64,000 nucleotides of DNA. Source: Vanessa cardui. Taxonomy: Eukaryota; Arthropoda; Insecta; Lepidoptera; Nymphalidae. Shown in pieces: positions 1 through 10,967 of the stretch. Under the pieces are notes generated by a model. That model was not told the origin of the DNA. It saw only the letters and a program-made list of their open reading frames with translations, and searched no databases. The first letter of the stretch is position 1, and the number at the start of each line of letters is the position of its first letter. Location of the stretch: NCBI RefSeq assembly GCF_905220365.1, contig NC_061136.1, positions 14,363,702-14,427,701 on the forward strand. The letters run 5' to 3'. Made by a program: the position numbers and the translations under genes.

Positions 1-43
1 GCACAAAGCCCTACCACCAAGTGCAAAGCCCTACCACCAAGTA
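1..43 (-). repeat. Family E terminal word in tandem duplicate
   Basis: GCACAAAGCCCTACCACCAA and GCAAAGCCCTACCACCAAGT follow each other with a 20-22 bp period. The rest of the element lies outside the window or is lost. Confidence 0.5.
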
Positions 44-44
44 A

Positions 45-255
45 GACTACTAGTTGTAGACCGCGACTTCGCTCCCGTTTTGAGGGTTGTTTGCCAAAAA
101 AGTATGTGTTAGGCAAAAAAAGTAACCCATGTCCTTCTATTAAGTTCAAGTTTGCTTCATACCAAATTTCATCAAATTCGGCTCATTAGCTTTGTCGTGA
201 AACAGAAAAACACAGACAGACAGAGTTACTTTCAGATTTATAATACTAATATAGA
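45..255 (-). repeat. Interspersed repeat, family B
   Basis: TTCAAGTTTGCTTCATACCA, AATTTCATCAAATTCGGCTC, GACAGACAGAGTTACTTTCA, then TTTATAATACTAATATAGA. Such units end in TATAAT.TTAATA with a (GTCT)n stretch. Confidence 0.6.
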
Positions 256-1730
256 TTTCATCAAAGTAGTTTCGCTTAAAATAAATCTTATTCCTCATTT
301 AGTCAGAATGACCATAGTAGTATTGCTGTGGTCCGGTTGCTGTTTGGTAGAATAAATGGCAAGTGGTACTATCACAATGGCAGCAAAAAGCCCAACCGGC
401 GGGGTCTCAAACGCGCGCTTGCGCAAACTATCGTAGATGTTTTCCATGCGATTTCCTTTAAATAGTAAAACAAGGCCGAACGAAACCTTCTTTCGTATTC
501 ACAATCCTGAGTCGTTAAGGCGTTACGAAAATAAATCTCTTAGCATCTTGCATACTTTACGTTGATAAGAATCTTTAAGAATCATCACTCGTGCGCGTCC
601 TCGCCTAACGAGGTCCGCCGGCGATAGGGCACGAACACACTTGACCTTTGTCTCGCTAGGGCGCTTCAAGCCCTTTGTATTTCGAGTGCTTTCGTTTCAC
701 AGCCCGCGGTGCTTTGTTTAGCATGTACGCTCCGTACTTTGTATTTTATTTTTTTCCTTTTGTTATCGTTTTTCAGTCAATTTATAATAAAAACTTTTAT
801 AAATCAGCTGTATATTAGTAGATTATACAGCTAAATCTTCCTCGTGATCTATTCTGTTTGGGAACCGTATGAAAATCTGTTCAGTAGTTGTAGGTGCGAT
901 AGACTTTGATTTTATAATATATAGCTATTTGTAAACGATCAGTTTTACAACCGGAATGAAAACGGATACAATATCTAGAGACGTGGAGAAATCTATACCG
1001 CATTCAACTCAGAAAAGTCTGAGTACTTAAACATCAAGCTAGCAGCGGGTATGTGCAGGTTCTATCAAAAATAACTAACAGTCAGTAGCGACGCTTTTTT
1101 CTAATAAAAAACATATACTAATATTACAATAAATCCACTCTTTTTTACATTACCAAACATTCATAAAATAAATGAGCAATATCGTATTATTTTGGAAAAT
1201 AAGTATCCTAAATCATTATAAACAGATAAATAAATAACTAATGGGGCTTTGAAATCGAATAAGTTGTAACAAAAACAGAACGTCTAAAAGATTATTTTCA
1301 ATACAGACCCGAAAGCGGAAACGAAAATGTAAACGAGAGAATAAATTGCTTTTTTTTCAGGCATTTTCAAGGGGAGAATGGGTAAAACTGGATTATATCG
1401 CCAGAGTCCCCGGGGAGAGGGGGAGAGCCGGGTAGGGGGAAGTTGGCAAAGTCAACTGTAATCCCGTTTGACGAGTTTGGGTTAGTGTGGCGTGCGGAGC
1501 TAGATCGACCTTATCCTCACGTCGGCTGAGTCGGCTTGCTTATCTTTGCTTTCATTTAAAATGCTCTTTTGTTAGGCTTAGTGTTTATTGTACTATTGTT
1601 TTTTTTTTGCAATTTATTTTTGAATTTTTCAATATTGCATGTTGCAACATAGATTGCTTGCAACTTTGTAAGGAAAATAAAAGCTTAGTAGAATGGTAAA
1701 GTTACGCTTTTATTTCTATTTCTAATTTTA
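256..1730. other. Non-coding stretch
   Basis: AT-rich non-repetitive DNA apart from the island at 560-735. A T-rich acceptor-like run ending CAG at 1360 precedes a purine-rich patch (GGGGAGAGGGGGAGAGCCGG). No supported exon. Confidence 0.6.
560..735. promoter_or_regulatory. Candidate regulatory island
   Basis: A moderate-GC, non-repetitive block with CpGs. It contains TGACCTTT (642-649), on the other strand AAAGGTCA, the extended half site of NR4A/HR38-type nuclear receptors. TTTGTCTCG and CCCTTTGTA give TCF/HMG-like CTTTG cores nearby. No coding signal. Confidence 0.25.
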
Positions 1731-2005
1731 TCTATACTAAACATAACAAAATTGGAGTGTCTGTGTGTAATATTAAAATAACCATTTTTTACTCAATGTA
1801 TATGTATTTATACACGGTACATATGCCAAAATAGCATTTTTTACAATTTTTGTCGGTCTGTCTGTCTGTTTGTTTGTTCCTGCTAATCTATGGAATGGCT
1901 GGAAAGATTTTGACGGGACTTTCAGTGGCAGATAACTGTTATAATAGGGAGTAACTTAGGATACAATAATATTTCTTTTTTCACACACAGCACAGCACAG
2001 CTAGT
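1731..2005 (+). repeat. Interspersed repeat, family C
   Basis: TCTATACTAAACATAACAAA, ATTGGAGTGTCTGTGTGTAA, (GTCT)n near 1857, TTGACGGGACTTTCAGTGGC, ends CAGCACAGCTAGT. About 275 bp, class unknown. Confidence 0.6.
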
Positions 2006-2237
2006 CTTACATAATATAACATTGAAGTAACATCGCTGACATTTTGTACAAACGTCATAAGTTTAAATGTAACTACGGAAGTTGCAAGTACTTGCAGTTG
2101 CTCGTTTATTTCTTATTCTTAGGAAGCACTTTTGTACGCGGCGTTTTAATGCAAGAGTAAGCAACGTCGTCAAAGTAATTTTAGGTCAGCTGGTTTTTAT
2201 ATATATTCTCCTGTTACTGGGTGGAGATGAAGCTCAC

Positions 2238-2257
2238 CTGGGTGCTGAGTTTCATTC
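2238..2257 (-). other. Possible 20-nt microexon (weak)
   Basis: On the minus strand GTGTTCTGCTTAG precedes GAATGAAACTCAGCACCCAG, which is followed by a strong donor GTGAGC. Both splice sites are good, and the piece could carry ATGAAACTC as a start. Twenty bases are too few to test for coding bias. Confidence 0.18.
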
Positions 2258-2570
2258 CTAAGCAGAACACATTTGTAGTTACAAAAATTTCAAAATATCA
2301 AATCGATTTAAGTCGAATTTTTATTCAAGGGGAATTACTCAGTCTCAAAAAATGACGCAACATTTCAAGTTTGGTGAGTGTATTTACCTTAATTTTTTTA
2401 TCGTGTAACACCACCGTGAGAATGACATTCATATATTAATCATTTCTGATTCACGTTCTTGATATAAACTACTAATATGGGTTTATTTAAGAAAAGAAAA
2501 CAACCTCGGGTTCATTATTGCCTCGCTTAGATATAATGCTTGTCAAACGCAAACCAATATTTCATAAGTA

Positions 2571-2878
2571 CAACCACAACAACAACAGCCTCTCAGTATT
2601 CTCACTGCTGGGCTAAAGGCCTCCTCTCCCTTTGAGGAGGTGGTTTTGAACATATTCTACCACGCTGTTCCAATGCGGGTTGGTGGAATACACACGTGGC
2701 AGAATTTCTATGAAATCCGACACATGCAGGTTTCCTCACGATGTTTACCTTCACCGCTGAGCACGAGATGAATTGTAAATACAAATTAAGCACATGAATC
2801 AGCGGCGCTTGCCTGGGTTTGTACCCGCAATCATCGGTTAAGATTCACGCGTTCTAGCCACTGGGCCATCTCAGCTCA
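2571..2878 (-). mobile_element. tRNA-derived SINE (Metulj-like), near full length
   Basis: Tail ACAACCACAACAACAACAG at the low end, body with CTGCTGGGCTAAAGGCCTCC and ACACATGCAGGTTTCCTCAC, head ending CACTGGGCCATCTCAGCTCA. Flanked by TTTCATAAGTA (2560-2570) and TTTCACAAGTA (2879-2889), a probable 11-bp target duplication with one mismatch. Confidence 0.75.
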
Positions 2879-4897
2879 TTTCACAAGTAATAATCCAATA
2901 ATCATCAGACCAAAGAGTCTCTAGATAAGAAGAAAATTCACGCTTCAAGTAATAACTTTAAAGGAAAGCATCCACGTTAATTCTAAACTTAAAATAAACA
3001 GCAAACACGACCGGCACAATATTTTCATTAGAGCGTTCGCTAACTCGACGACCAAGTGTAACAAGCTCACATTTTTCCTCCCCCGCGCACCCCTCACGTC
3101 CCTCGCCTCCATCTATCTCTTCAGAGAATATTTAATTTCGTTCCTCTTTTAGCTTAATATAAACAGACCTAGATTTACTATTTACGTTCGTATTCTCCTT
3201 TCCTGGTGTCCACTTTGTGTGTACATTTTAGATTAAGTTAAAAAAGGTCTTAAAACTAATCTAATATTTATACAGAATAGAGTTTTTTTCGAAGAGTCTA
3301 ATCAAACAAGGTCTGCTTGTATGTTTGCGTGTTTATTTGGGATTAGTCAGAGAAATAGAAATATACCGCTGTTGTTGGTTCTTTGGTCCTCAATAAGCCC
3401 TTAAGGTTGAACATATGTATGTAAAGAGTAAATCGATGTTTAACTTTTTCCTCGTTTTAACTAAAATTATTTTATAAGTCAGAAAGAAATTTGATAGAAC
3501 AGATCTCTCAATAGACGACCTCCTGACCGATTCAGGCCTGCATAATATAAACCGGCCAGCTATTACTGACATGCAATATATTATGTCACACTGAGCTTAG
3601 TGGAACGGATGTCCTAAGCAAGAGAGGCATCAGTTAAGGTGCTTGTCAAGACACGGACATAAACACACTGCCAACGATTTCGCCAAATTGTTGCTCAAAA
3701 ACAATAAAAGACGCGAGCTGGCCAAGGGTTTAGAACACCTACATCTTAATCAAGCTTTGGAAAGTACAGCAGAATTTTCATATGCGTAATTGGTATTTAA
3801 GATTCATCTCGGGCTAGGTCGTGAAGGAAAACACTTAAGGTAAGGAAATCCCTTGCGTTGGATGGAAATCTGCCACTCTGGAGTAGCGCGGTGGATTAAG
3901 ATCTAGACAGTGCATGGAGAGAAGACCTGACTGTACAATTTTTTGTCTAATTTATATTCATTTGCGTACTATTAGGTTACGTATGTGCTAGTTCCAATAA
4001 GAATACTTAAGATATTCGCAACATTACATGCAAACTAATAGTAAAATACATTTATAAATATTTTATCTACGATTCACTTCATAAATTGTTAAATTGTTAC
4101 TCACAATACGGCACTAATTGGAAAGCGCCACTACAACCATTAAATTTGCACGGGCCACGGAATAGACGCGGAATAATTGCGCTGCGTAGAACGGAACGCA
4201 GGGGAATGGGGCGGATGAAGTCATTCCTCTTGAAAACGCCATGGACCGCGACCGTCTTGTCACTTCCGACCTTATTGTAATGCGATAAGTTTGATTTTTG
4301 AATAAGCGTTAAAGATACAGGATAATGTTTCCGAATGCGTGTAGTTTGACATAAATAATGATCAGAGGAGAGTGTTGTTGGATGTGTTACGAAATTTCGT
4401 TGTTCAAGAAAACATTACAAACAGTTCCTTGGTTATAATCTGTAAGCTATAATTGTAATTCATATAAACGAGGCTCCGTTTCACGTCGTTCGTCTGTTAC
4501 ATTATCTGTATATACATACTTTGTCTACAGTGTGAAATTAATTTCCAGTCATATTTAAGCTAGAGCGAAGAAAGTAATGCCCAATTTTTATGTTTATTAA
4601 TAAAAAGTTATAATATTTCACCTTTTTCTAAACTTTTAAAATAAATCTATATTAATATTATAACGAAACGCTTGGCCCTTGGAGTAGTGGTAGAAAAAAG
4701 CTTCATTATAACACCTCGCCTCATTGCCTCCACTGGTGACAGGAGGGCTGGTTCGTTTTTTGCCCAGAGGATCAGAATTGCGATTCAACGGGGAAATGTA
4801 TTTTACAACCGTACTAGATCTTAATAGTTCTGTATAAATCTTTTTTTTTCATATTTGTTTATATTTAAACATATAATGTTATTAATTCTTATGTTAA
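2879..4897. other. Non-coding stretch
   Basis: AT-rich, with a degraded SINE at 3804-3905 and a slightly GC-richer patch at 4110-4270 whose 64-codon frame shows no coding bias. Nothing else recognised. Confidence 0.6.
3804..3905 (+). mobile_element. Degraded SINE body
   Basis: TTCATCTCGGGCTAGGTCGT, GAAGGAAAACAC, GAAATCTGCCACTC and GCGCGGTGGATTA occur in SINE order with gaps. Head and tail are not recognisable. Confidence 0.45.
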
Positions 4898-5110
4898 TAA
4901 AATATTATAAATGTGAAAGTAACTCTATCAGTCTGTTTGTCGTTCTTTCACGACCAAACCGCTGAACCGAATTTAATAAAATTCGATTTGAAGCAAACTT
5001 GAACTTCAAAAAAGGAAATTTACTACTACTTCTTTTTTTACCTGATACATGACAATCACAAGAGCCACAACAAGCTAAATCGCGAGCAAAGCCGTGTGCG
5101 ACTACTAGTA
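4898..5110 (+). repeat. Interspersed repeat, family B
   Basis: ATTATAAATGTGAAAGTAAC, CTTTCACGACCAAACCGCTG, GAACCGAATTTAAT, ending GCGAGCAAAGCCGTGTGCGA and CTACTAGTA. Confidence 0.6.
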
Positions 5111-5679
5111 CTCTTTAATCTTGTTTGGCCTTTGAATGTACTCATATTATTATTTTTATACTATTAAAATATACATATCTGAACTCTTGAAGTCTCCGCT
5201 TCTAAAAGGCACGCGAAAATGTCACGGATTCTTTGGTGTTTGTTTTGACATGGGATTGAAATGTCAAGTGGCAAAGGGGACTCCGACAATGGGGTTCGCA
5301 ATTTAAACAACACGGGATGAGGACGGATGGAAATTTTTATTAGTCGCGCCAAAAACAACGTCTTAGTTGAAAATGATCTTCGTATGTGCAAAGCATACTT
5401 GCTTTTTTATTATTTGTTTTACAATGTAATAATTTATTCGGTTAATGACATTAATAAATTATTTTACATGCACTCAAATGTATTATAATAACTTACACTC
5501 GTGTATACGAATATGAAATTTAGTTATTACTTTAAATTAATAAGGCATAAAAATATTTATATGGATAGATTACGAAAACAAACGAAATAGAAAGCAACTT
5601 TGGAATAATATACAAATACTTCTAGAGTATAATAATTTCTTGATTTGAGTTGATGGTGAGCTGTATTGACTAATACACT

Positions 5680-5910
5680 CTACGTTAAGATTAACGATAC
5701 GATTCGATAAGATTCCTCGGGCGATTTACTCGTCGGCCGCCGACCGACCAGCGGCCATCCATTTTATACGGACAGTAAACGCGATGGGCACTTTGTTCTC
5801 TGTATTAGCCATTTATTCTATCTCTGTGCTTACACGGCGAAAAGCTTTTATCCCCGCCAGACAGCGGCCATGTTGCTTTACGTGCTGATGTCCCCCTATA
5901 CTCATTTTGA
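5680..5910. promoter_or_regulatory. Candidate conserved non-coding element, paired Pho-like sites
   Basis: Non-repetitive, moderate-GC island with two exact copies of AGCGGCCAT (5750-5758 and 5863-5871), both containing the GCCAT core of Pho/YY1 sites. A TTTTATACGG homeodomain-like site follows the first. There is no reading frame of note. It reads like an enhancer or Polycomb response element, which is inference from motif content only. Confidence 0.3.
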
Positions 5911-5955
5911 TGTTAACTCTCATACAGTCCTTGAAAATCTTTTACTTATCTAAGA

Positions 5956-6207
5956 ACTAGCGACCAGTCTCGGCTTCGCACGGATATAATGCTTATTCTC
6001 AATATACTATAGAATTTGTTAATTTACGACATCACATTAGAAAAAATTATAAAATGATCAGTGTTTCTTCAATATATTGTCCATGTATTGTATAAAAAAC
6101 CTTCCTCTCGAATCACTCTATCTATTAAAAAAAACGCATCAAAATCCGTTGCGTAATTTTAAAGATCTAAGCATACATAGATAGAACTTATACTAGATAG
6201 ATAGATA
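5956..6207 (+). repeat. Interspersed repeat, family A
   Basis: Starts ACTAGCGACC.G.CTCGGCTT and continues GCACGG.T.CAATG; later GACATCACAT, AATCCGTTGCGTAATTTTAA. It ends in a TAGA repeat. Class unknown. Confidence 0.6.
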
Positions 6208-6469
6208 GGAATTTATACTAAGTAAAATTTTATTTCGTTACGAAAATCATAATAATATAATTGTTATGTATTTCTTTGTTAATATTAATATTATATATTC
6301 TGTTACGAAATTTTTGCTTTGCAGATTATAAAATATTAATAAATCGTGTTTTTTTTTTATATTATAATATTTAGTTACAATGTAAATAAATTCCTATTAG
6401 TTTTAGTCATTGTAACGAAGTAATACCAACATGTACAATTTATATCTCATCTGATATTTCGATTGGAAG

Positions 6470-6690
6470 TTCTCCAACAGATTTGACAAATGTTTATAAC
6501 AGCCATCGATAAGGTCGCCCTAATACCGGATGCTGGTCGCACCATCATCGTTATTCAAGCCCCCGAGATGGGAATCTCGGTCAATTTTCCTCCCGAACGT
6601 GTTCTGAGTATTAGCGAGCCTTATCTCGAACGTCACAAATCATCTCCCCTCGCGCGTTACTGACGGCTAATTTAACGACGGCACAAAGGA
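6470..6690. promoter_or_regulatory. Candidate conserved non-coding element
   Basis: A 200-bp island richer in GC than its flanks and free of the repeat families seen elsewhere. It contains CCGAGATGGGAATCTCGG (6562-6579, an imperfect dyad) and ATCGATAAGG near its start. No open frame. The contrast with neighbouring AT-rich DNA suggests constraint, but only alignment to other butterflies would show it. Confidence 0.25.
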
Positions 6691-6866
6691 ACATGTGTAT
6701 CGGTTACGACAGACAGCCTCACGATGAATTTAGACGATGATAACAAATAGTAGACATTTTAGAAGCTAAAATTTAAGCGATGTTATCTCTATTATATCTG
6801 ATGTGCTTACAATATTAGAATAACATTCTTTAACGGATGCGTAAATTCTGTAAATATTTATTTATA

Positions 6867-7150
6867 ACTAGCTGTGCACGCGGCCCTGATGCATTTGAAT
6901 TTAACAAAAAAAATATTATAGTAGCCTAAGTTACTCCTTATTATATCAGATATCTGCCAGTGAAAGTCCTGTCGAAATCTCTCGAGTCGTTCCAGAGATA
7001 AGCAGGAACAAACAGACAGATAGACGGACAAATATTGTAAAAAATGTTGTTTTGGTATATGTATCATGTGTACATATACATGCATTGAGTAAAAAAGGGC
7101 TATTTTAATATTACAAATAGACACACCAAATTTTATTATATGTATAGATA
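6867..7150 (-). repeat. Interspersed repeat, family C
   Basis: ACTAGCTGTGCACGCGGCCC, CAGTGAAAGTCCTGTCGAAA, GGAACAAACAGACAGATAGA, ends ATTATATGTATAGA. A 104-codon minus reading frame here is just the repeat. Confidence 0.65.
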
Positions 7151-7234
7151 ATTTCGTATCAAAACTGCGCATAATAAATGAATACCGAATAAAACAAATG
7201 TTTATCAGTATTTACTACAAAATTCGCACGATAA

Positions 7235-7380
7235 AAGTCTCGTAAATAAGTTACGCGGTGACAACGTATGGGCGTCTCGCCACAGATATTATTGTCATAA
7301 CGAGCGCCCTCCCCGCCTTCGACAATATATTTATACGTTCCGTTTCACGCGTCATTAGTTATAGAGAAGCGTGACGTGTT
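7235..7380. promoter_or_regulatory. Candidate conserved non-coding element
   Basis: A short moderate-GC block just after a family C repeat, with mixed CG-containing words (TTACGCGGTGACAACG, GAGCGCCCTCCCCGCC) and no repeat similarity or reading frame. Listed only because its composition departs from the flanks. Confidence 0.18.
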
Positions 7381-7539
7381 ATTATTTTATTTGTATTTCA
7401 TAGACTTTCAGGAATGGGGGTACAATTGATAGACTGCATGAATTGATTCATTTTAAACTTACTTACGCGATTGTTAAAATTATATTATTATTTTAATTGG
7501 TGGTAGGGCTTTGAGTTTTGACGAAGAACACATGTATCT

Positions 7540-7660
7540 TTAGCGAAGGTTTTGAGTTTAACTGAGCACCACTGAGTTTTCACGTATACATAATTCATCT
7601 CATGCTTGCCCGTGAAGGAAAAACTCGAAGACGCACCTGTATGCGTTGATTAAATATCAA
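7540..7660 (+). mobile_element. Degraded SINE body
   Basis: GAGCACCACTGAGTTTTCAC, AATTCATCTCATGCTTGCCC, GTGAAGGAAAAACTCG and CACCTGTATGCGTTG match the middle of the SINE in order. Both ends are lost. Confidence 0.45.
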
Positions 7661-7810
7661 TCACATGTATACCCATGTAATACATTGGTATTTAATTAAT
7701 TAATATTGATACTTACATTGAATGTATGAGGTAGCAGCGTGGTGCAATTACATAGCTCCTTACCTTCCTTAAATAGATACTTACTTAGGAGATTTTAACC
7801 GAGCAACGAG

Positions 7811-8163
7811 ACAACAACAACAACAGCTTGTAAATTTCCCACTGCTGGGCTAAGGCCTCCTCTCCCTTTGAGGAAAAGGTTTGGAACATATTCCACCTCG
7901 CTGTTCCGATACGGGTAGCTGGAATACACGTGTCAGAATTTCAATGAAATTAGACACATGCAGGTTTCCTCACGATGTTTTCCTTCACCGCCACAAACAA
8001 AATAAGCACATGAATATTCAGCGGTACTTGTCTGGATTTGAAACTGCAATCATCGGTTAAGAATTCAAAAGTGCTTATAAAAGCCTACTTGAATAAAGTT
8101 TATTTTGATTTTGATTTTTTGATTTTTGATGCACAAGTTCTAACCACTGGGCCAACTCAGCTC
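7811..8163 (-). mobile_element. tRNA-derived SINE (Metulj-like) interrupted by a LINE tail
   Basis: Minus-strand SINE with its CAA-repeat tail at the low-coordinate end and its tRNA-like head (GCCCAGTGGTTAGAAC-type A box) at the high end. At 8062-8128 the head is split by a 67-bp family D LINE tail (AAAGTGCTTATAAAAGCCTA through TTTTGATTTTTG), after which the SINE resumes with ATGCACAAGTTC. The LINE therefore landed after the SINE. Confidence 0.7.
8062..8128 (+). mobile_element. Family D LINE tail nested in a SINE
   Basis: 67-bp, extremely 5'-truncated copy with a TTTTGATTTTGATTTTTTG-type tail, inserted between the A and B boxes of the SINE at 7811-8163. No clear target duplication can be read. 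Confidence 0.65.
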
Positions 8164-8194
8164 AATAAAACAGGTATAGCCCGACTCGTAGGTA

Positions 8195-8410
8195 CAGTCT
8201 CCTAACAATGTTTAGTCAATCGCAGGTCTAACAAGTTAGCGCGGAACAAACTTAATCCCTCCTTTAATAAACACGGCGTTCCCTTTGTGTCGCCCCACCA
8301 CGGCTTAGTTATATCCGAACCGCAACAATACGAGCTCAAATGGAGGGTGGAGGGTGCAGATATTGTTAGCGGAGCAGCCTCAAGCTGGTTTGCACCAAAT
8401 GTATAGCGCT
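8195..8410. promoter_or_regulatory. Candidate conserved non-coding element
   Basis: Non-repetitive moderate-GC island next to a SINE. It has a TTTAATAAA Hox-like site, AACAATA Sox-like site and a duplicated GGAGGGT word near 8342-8356. No frame or splice signal stands out. Confidence 0.22.
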
Positions 8411-9404
8411 ATGCGAAGCGATGTCAGTATAAGTATTATGATATAATCTTTGTTATTTTTTGATTGTCATATAGTGTGACTCATATGCGCATTGTTGAAA
8501 TATAATTGAATTTAAAATATCAATTATTTTTTAATTGAAACTCTTGTTTCTGATAATTAATATAATTTTCTGTGCGATAAGGCGCTTTGTACAATGTTGT
8601 TTGATTATGTTTAACATAACCCGTGATTTAACAATGATTCTATCAAATAGTTTTGGGGTTTAAACGGTGAGTTACCTAGTGTAATAACATTATACATCAA
8701 ATTTTCTTTACGCATAAGAAGAAATAATAATAATTCCTACATTACATTTTCCGTGTTTATTGAAGACTTCTTACTTATATTTAGCCGTCTGTCTTTACGT
8801 ATTTAATAACATCTTATCAAATTTATGACTACTAAAGAGCTGTATATAGCACAGATGAGTTGTGCGTTCAGTGGACCGTCAGCTTACCCTGGAAGTTGGT
8901 TGGTGTTTTTATTGGACGGTTCTATTGTTCCGTCCGGAATAGAAACATTTCTCTCAAATGAAAATTTCATGTTAATGTAATTTAGCGTCCGCTCGCTTTG
9001 TGAAATGATCTATTGTGATTGAGATAAATTCTTATCTGTATCTTTCTGTTATTCAGTTCATTGGATTTTTTAAGCTAATTTAAAAAACTGTGTCAATTAA
9101 AACTGTTACTTTCGTAAGTTTTGACGTAGCTTATTTTATTTGGTCGATACATTATGATGTGAACACTCAATATAGTTAATGTTTTAATATTGAGTATGTT
9201 ACAAAAATAATTGTATATTAGCGGCCCTTCCGAACTTTTAGAAGATAAAGTTCTTTATATCAGCATTCTAGACTCAGTTTTTTAAGCTATTCGCTGATAG
9301 TCAATCAGTACATACTATACAAGAAATGGGTGCTGTGTTTAAAAAGGTAGTAGTAGGTACGATCCTACTTTAGAGACAGTAAATCTATCTTTACGTCCTG
9401 TTAA

Positions 9405-9620
9405 ACGAAGACTAAGAGCGAAATGGAAATTCTTTGATCACCTGTTTTCTGCCGGACAGGGAACTCAGCGAGGGGAGATCCGTGCGAAGGGCGCTGGATT
9501 AGTTAGTTACGATAAATCGGCCGCGGGGCACAGGGCGCTGATTGCCTGAACGAGGACTCCGTGATCGGAATTTGTTGCGACGTCATTTCGTACCAGCTCT
9601 ATCGAACGATCGCTTCATCC
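9405..9620. promoter_or_regulatory. Candidate regulatory island
   Basis: GC-richer, CpG-containing, non-repetitive stretch including GGCCGCGGGGCACAGGGCGC and a CRE-like half site GACGTCA near 9580. No coding potential is seen. It may be paired functionally with the similar CRE-bearing island 600 bp downstream, but that is speculation. Confidence 0.25.
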
Positions 9621-9842
9621 GTTTGTAATAAAATATGGTCGCTTGTAATGCGGATTGTATATTTAATTTACTTGTCCCAAAATAATTAAATAATGTTTAT
9701 TTTAAAACAGTTTTACTTGAAATTATAACATTAAATAAATATCGGACAATATCACATATATTATTCTGATCCCAATGTAAGGAGTAGTAGTAGTAATGGA
9801 AAATCAGAAGTAAGACAACATAGAAAATTTATGAACTTTTCT

Positions 9843-9925
9843 ACATGCCAGGCCGGGGATCGAACCTAGAACGGAGTGGCGTATACATGAAAACCGATGT
9901 TTTACATCATGGTTTCCTTTTTTTG
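9843..9925 (-). mobile_element. Fragment of a second tRNA-derived SINE
   Basis: CCAGGCCGGGGATCGAACCT is on the minus strand a B box (GGTTCGATCCCCGGCC), followed by ACCGATG and ATCATGGTTTCC. This differs from the Metulj-like family and recalls another common lepidopteran tRNA-SINE. Confidence 0.4.
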
Positions 9926-10119
9926 TATATTTAAAAGGCTTCATAATAAAAGTAATCTAAGCTAACGCCAGACATTTTTAAAGATTATCCATTCAAGGCA
10001 GCTTAGAAAGTACTATTACAAAATAATATAACTTCACTGATGTCGCTAACTACTAAACAAACTTAGTTTCTAAATCTCCCGGCGGTAATATAGGTCGCCC
10101 CATATCCGCACCCCATCTA

Positions 10120-10265
10120 TATTTCTGCCACACAACATACCTGCTGCGGGTCGCCCCGGAAAATCCATTTGTCACGCGACGTCACAGCAGCGAGGGCCGA
10201 ACGAGGGCCCAACGAGGGCCACGCGGCACTCGACGACAATCGCGATTGTTACTCGAGTGCTGTTA
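10120..10265. promoter_or_regulatory. GC-rich island with CRE and 11-bp tandem repeat
   Basis: GACGTCAC (10178-10185) is a CRE-like site. Right after it, CGAGGGCC occurs at 10191, 10202 and 10213, an exact 11-bp period (about one helical turn). The surrounding 140 bp is non-repetitive and CG-rich compared with its flanks. It looks like a regulatory element; no coding signal is seen. Confidence 0.35.
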
Positions 10266-10442
10266 CTACTTCTAATCGGATTTTAATGACGACATCCTTT
10301 TGTAATTGGTTAATACAATTCGAGCGCCACTCGCGCTTGTAATAGTTTTCTTTTTCTTTATTTCTCTTTTATTCATATGAATGCCTATTTCATAAACCAG
10401 GTTCTTATTTATTCATTTCTAATTTTAATGTAATTTATTTAA

Positions 10443-10612
10443 GAGACGTCATGGTCAAGTGGTTAGAACGCGTACATCCTAACCTATGATTTCGGGTTCA
10501 AAACTAGGCAAGCACCGCTGAATATTAGTGTGATTAATTTGTGCAAACCTTCTCCGTAAAGGGAGAGGTGACCTTAGCCCAGCAGTGGGAAATTGACAGG
10601 CTGCTGTTGTTT
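10443..10612 (+). mobile_element. SINE (Metulj-like) with internal deletion
   Basis: Complete tRNA-like head (GTGGTTAGAACGCGTACATC, GGGTTCAAAACTAGGCAAGC) joined directly to the 3' end (CCTTCTCCGTAAAGGGAGAG through CAGCAGTGGGAAATTGACAG). About 130 bp of the middle is missing. Confidence 0.7.
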
Positions 10613-10771
10613 AATGTAGACATTTTTAACTTTGCCGTTTCATAAATTCAAATCATTTTTAAAAAACTACCATGATAAGAAGGCATATTAATCGATACAA
10701 GAAGATACAGATGATAAAAAAGTGTGGAATTAATACCTGTTGACTTCCAGGCAGGGTATATTAATTTGAAT

Positions 10772-10957
10772 AATTGTATTAACTAACATAACTTTGTATT
10801 TTTTAAATGTTAAAAAAGAGTAACTACTGAGAGTTTCTTGCCGGTTCTTCTCGGTAGAATCTACTTTCCGAACCGGTGGTAGCTTCACTTAATTGTTAAT
10901 TGACGAATCAAAAGTGCTTGTAAAAACCCACTTGAATAAAGTTTATTTTGATTTTGA
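10772..10957 (+). mobile_element. LINE 3' tail (family D), copy 1 of a tandem pair
   Basis: Contains the conserved words GTTTCTTGCCGGTTCTTCTC, ACTTTCCGAACCGGTGGTAG and TGCTTGTAAAA.CC, ending CTTGAATAAAGTTTATTTTG plus ATTTTG. This is the common 3' end of a lepidopteran CR1/Jockey-type LINE. No coding part is left. Confidence 0.65.
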
Positions 10958-10967
10958 CATATTATAT

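Noticed and set aside
1361..1431. Acceptor (TTTTTTTCAG) followed by an open purine-rich stretch
   Set aside because: Two frames are open at once and the composition is low-complexity GGGGAGAG, so a coding reading is not supported.
6858..7172. 104-codon minus-strand frame
   Set aside because: It lies in the family C repeat; sister copies at 1731 and 38951 do not preserve the frame.
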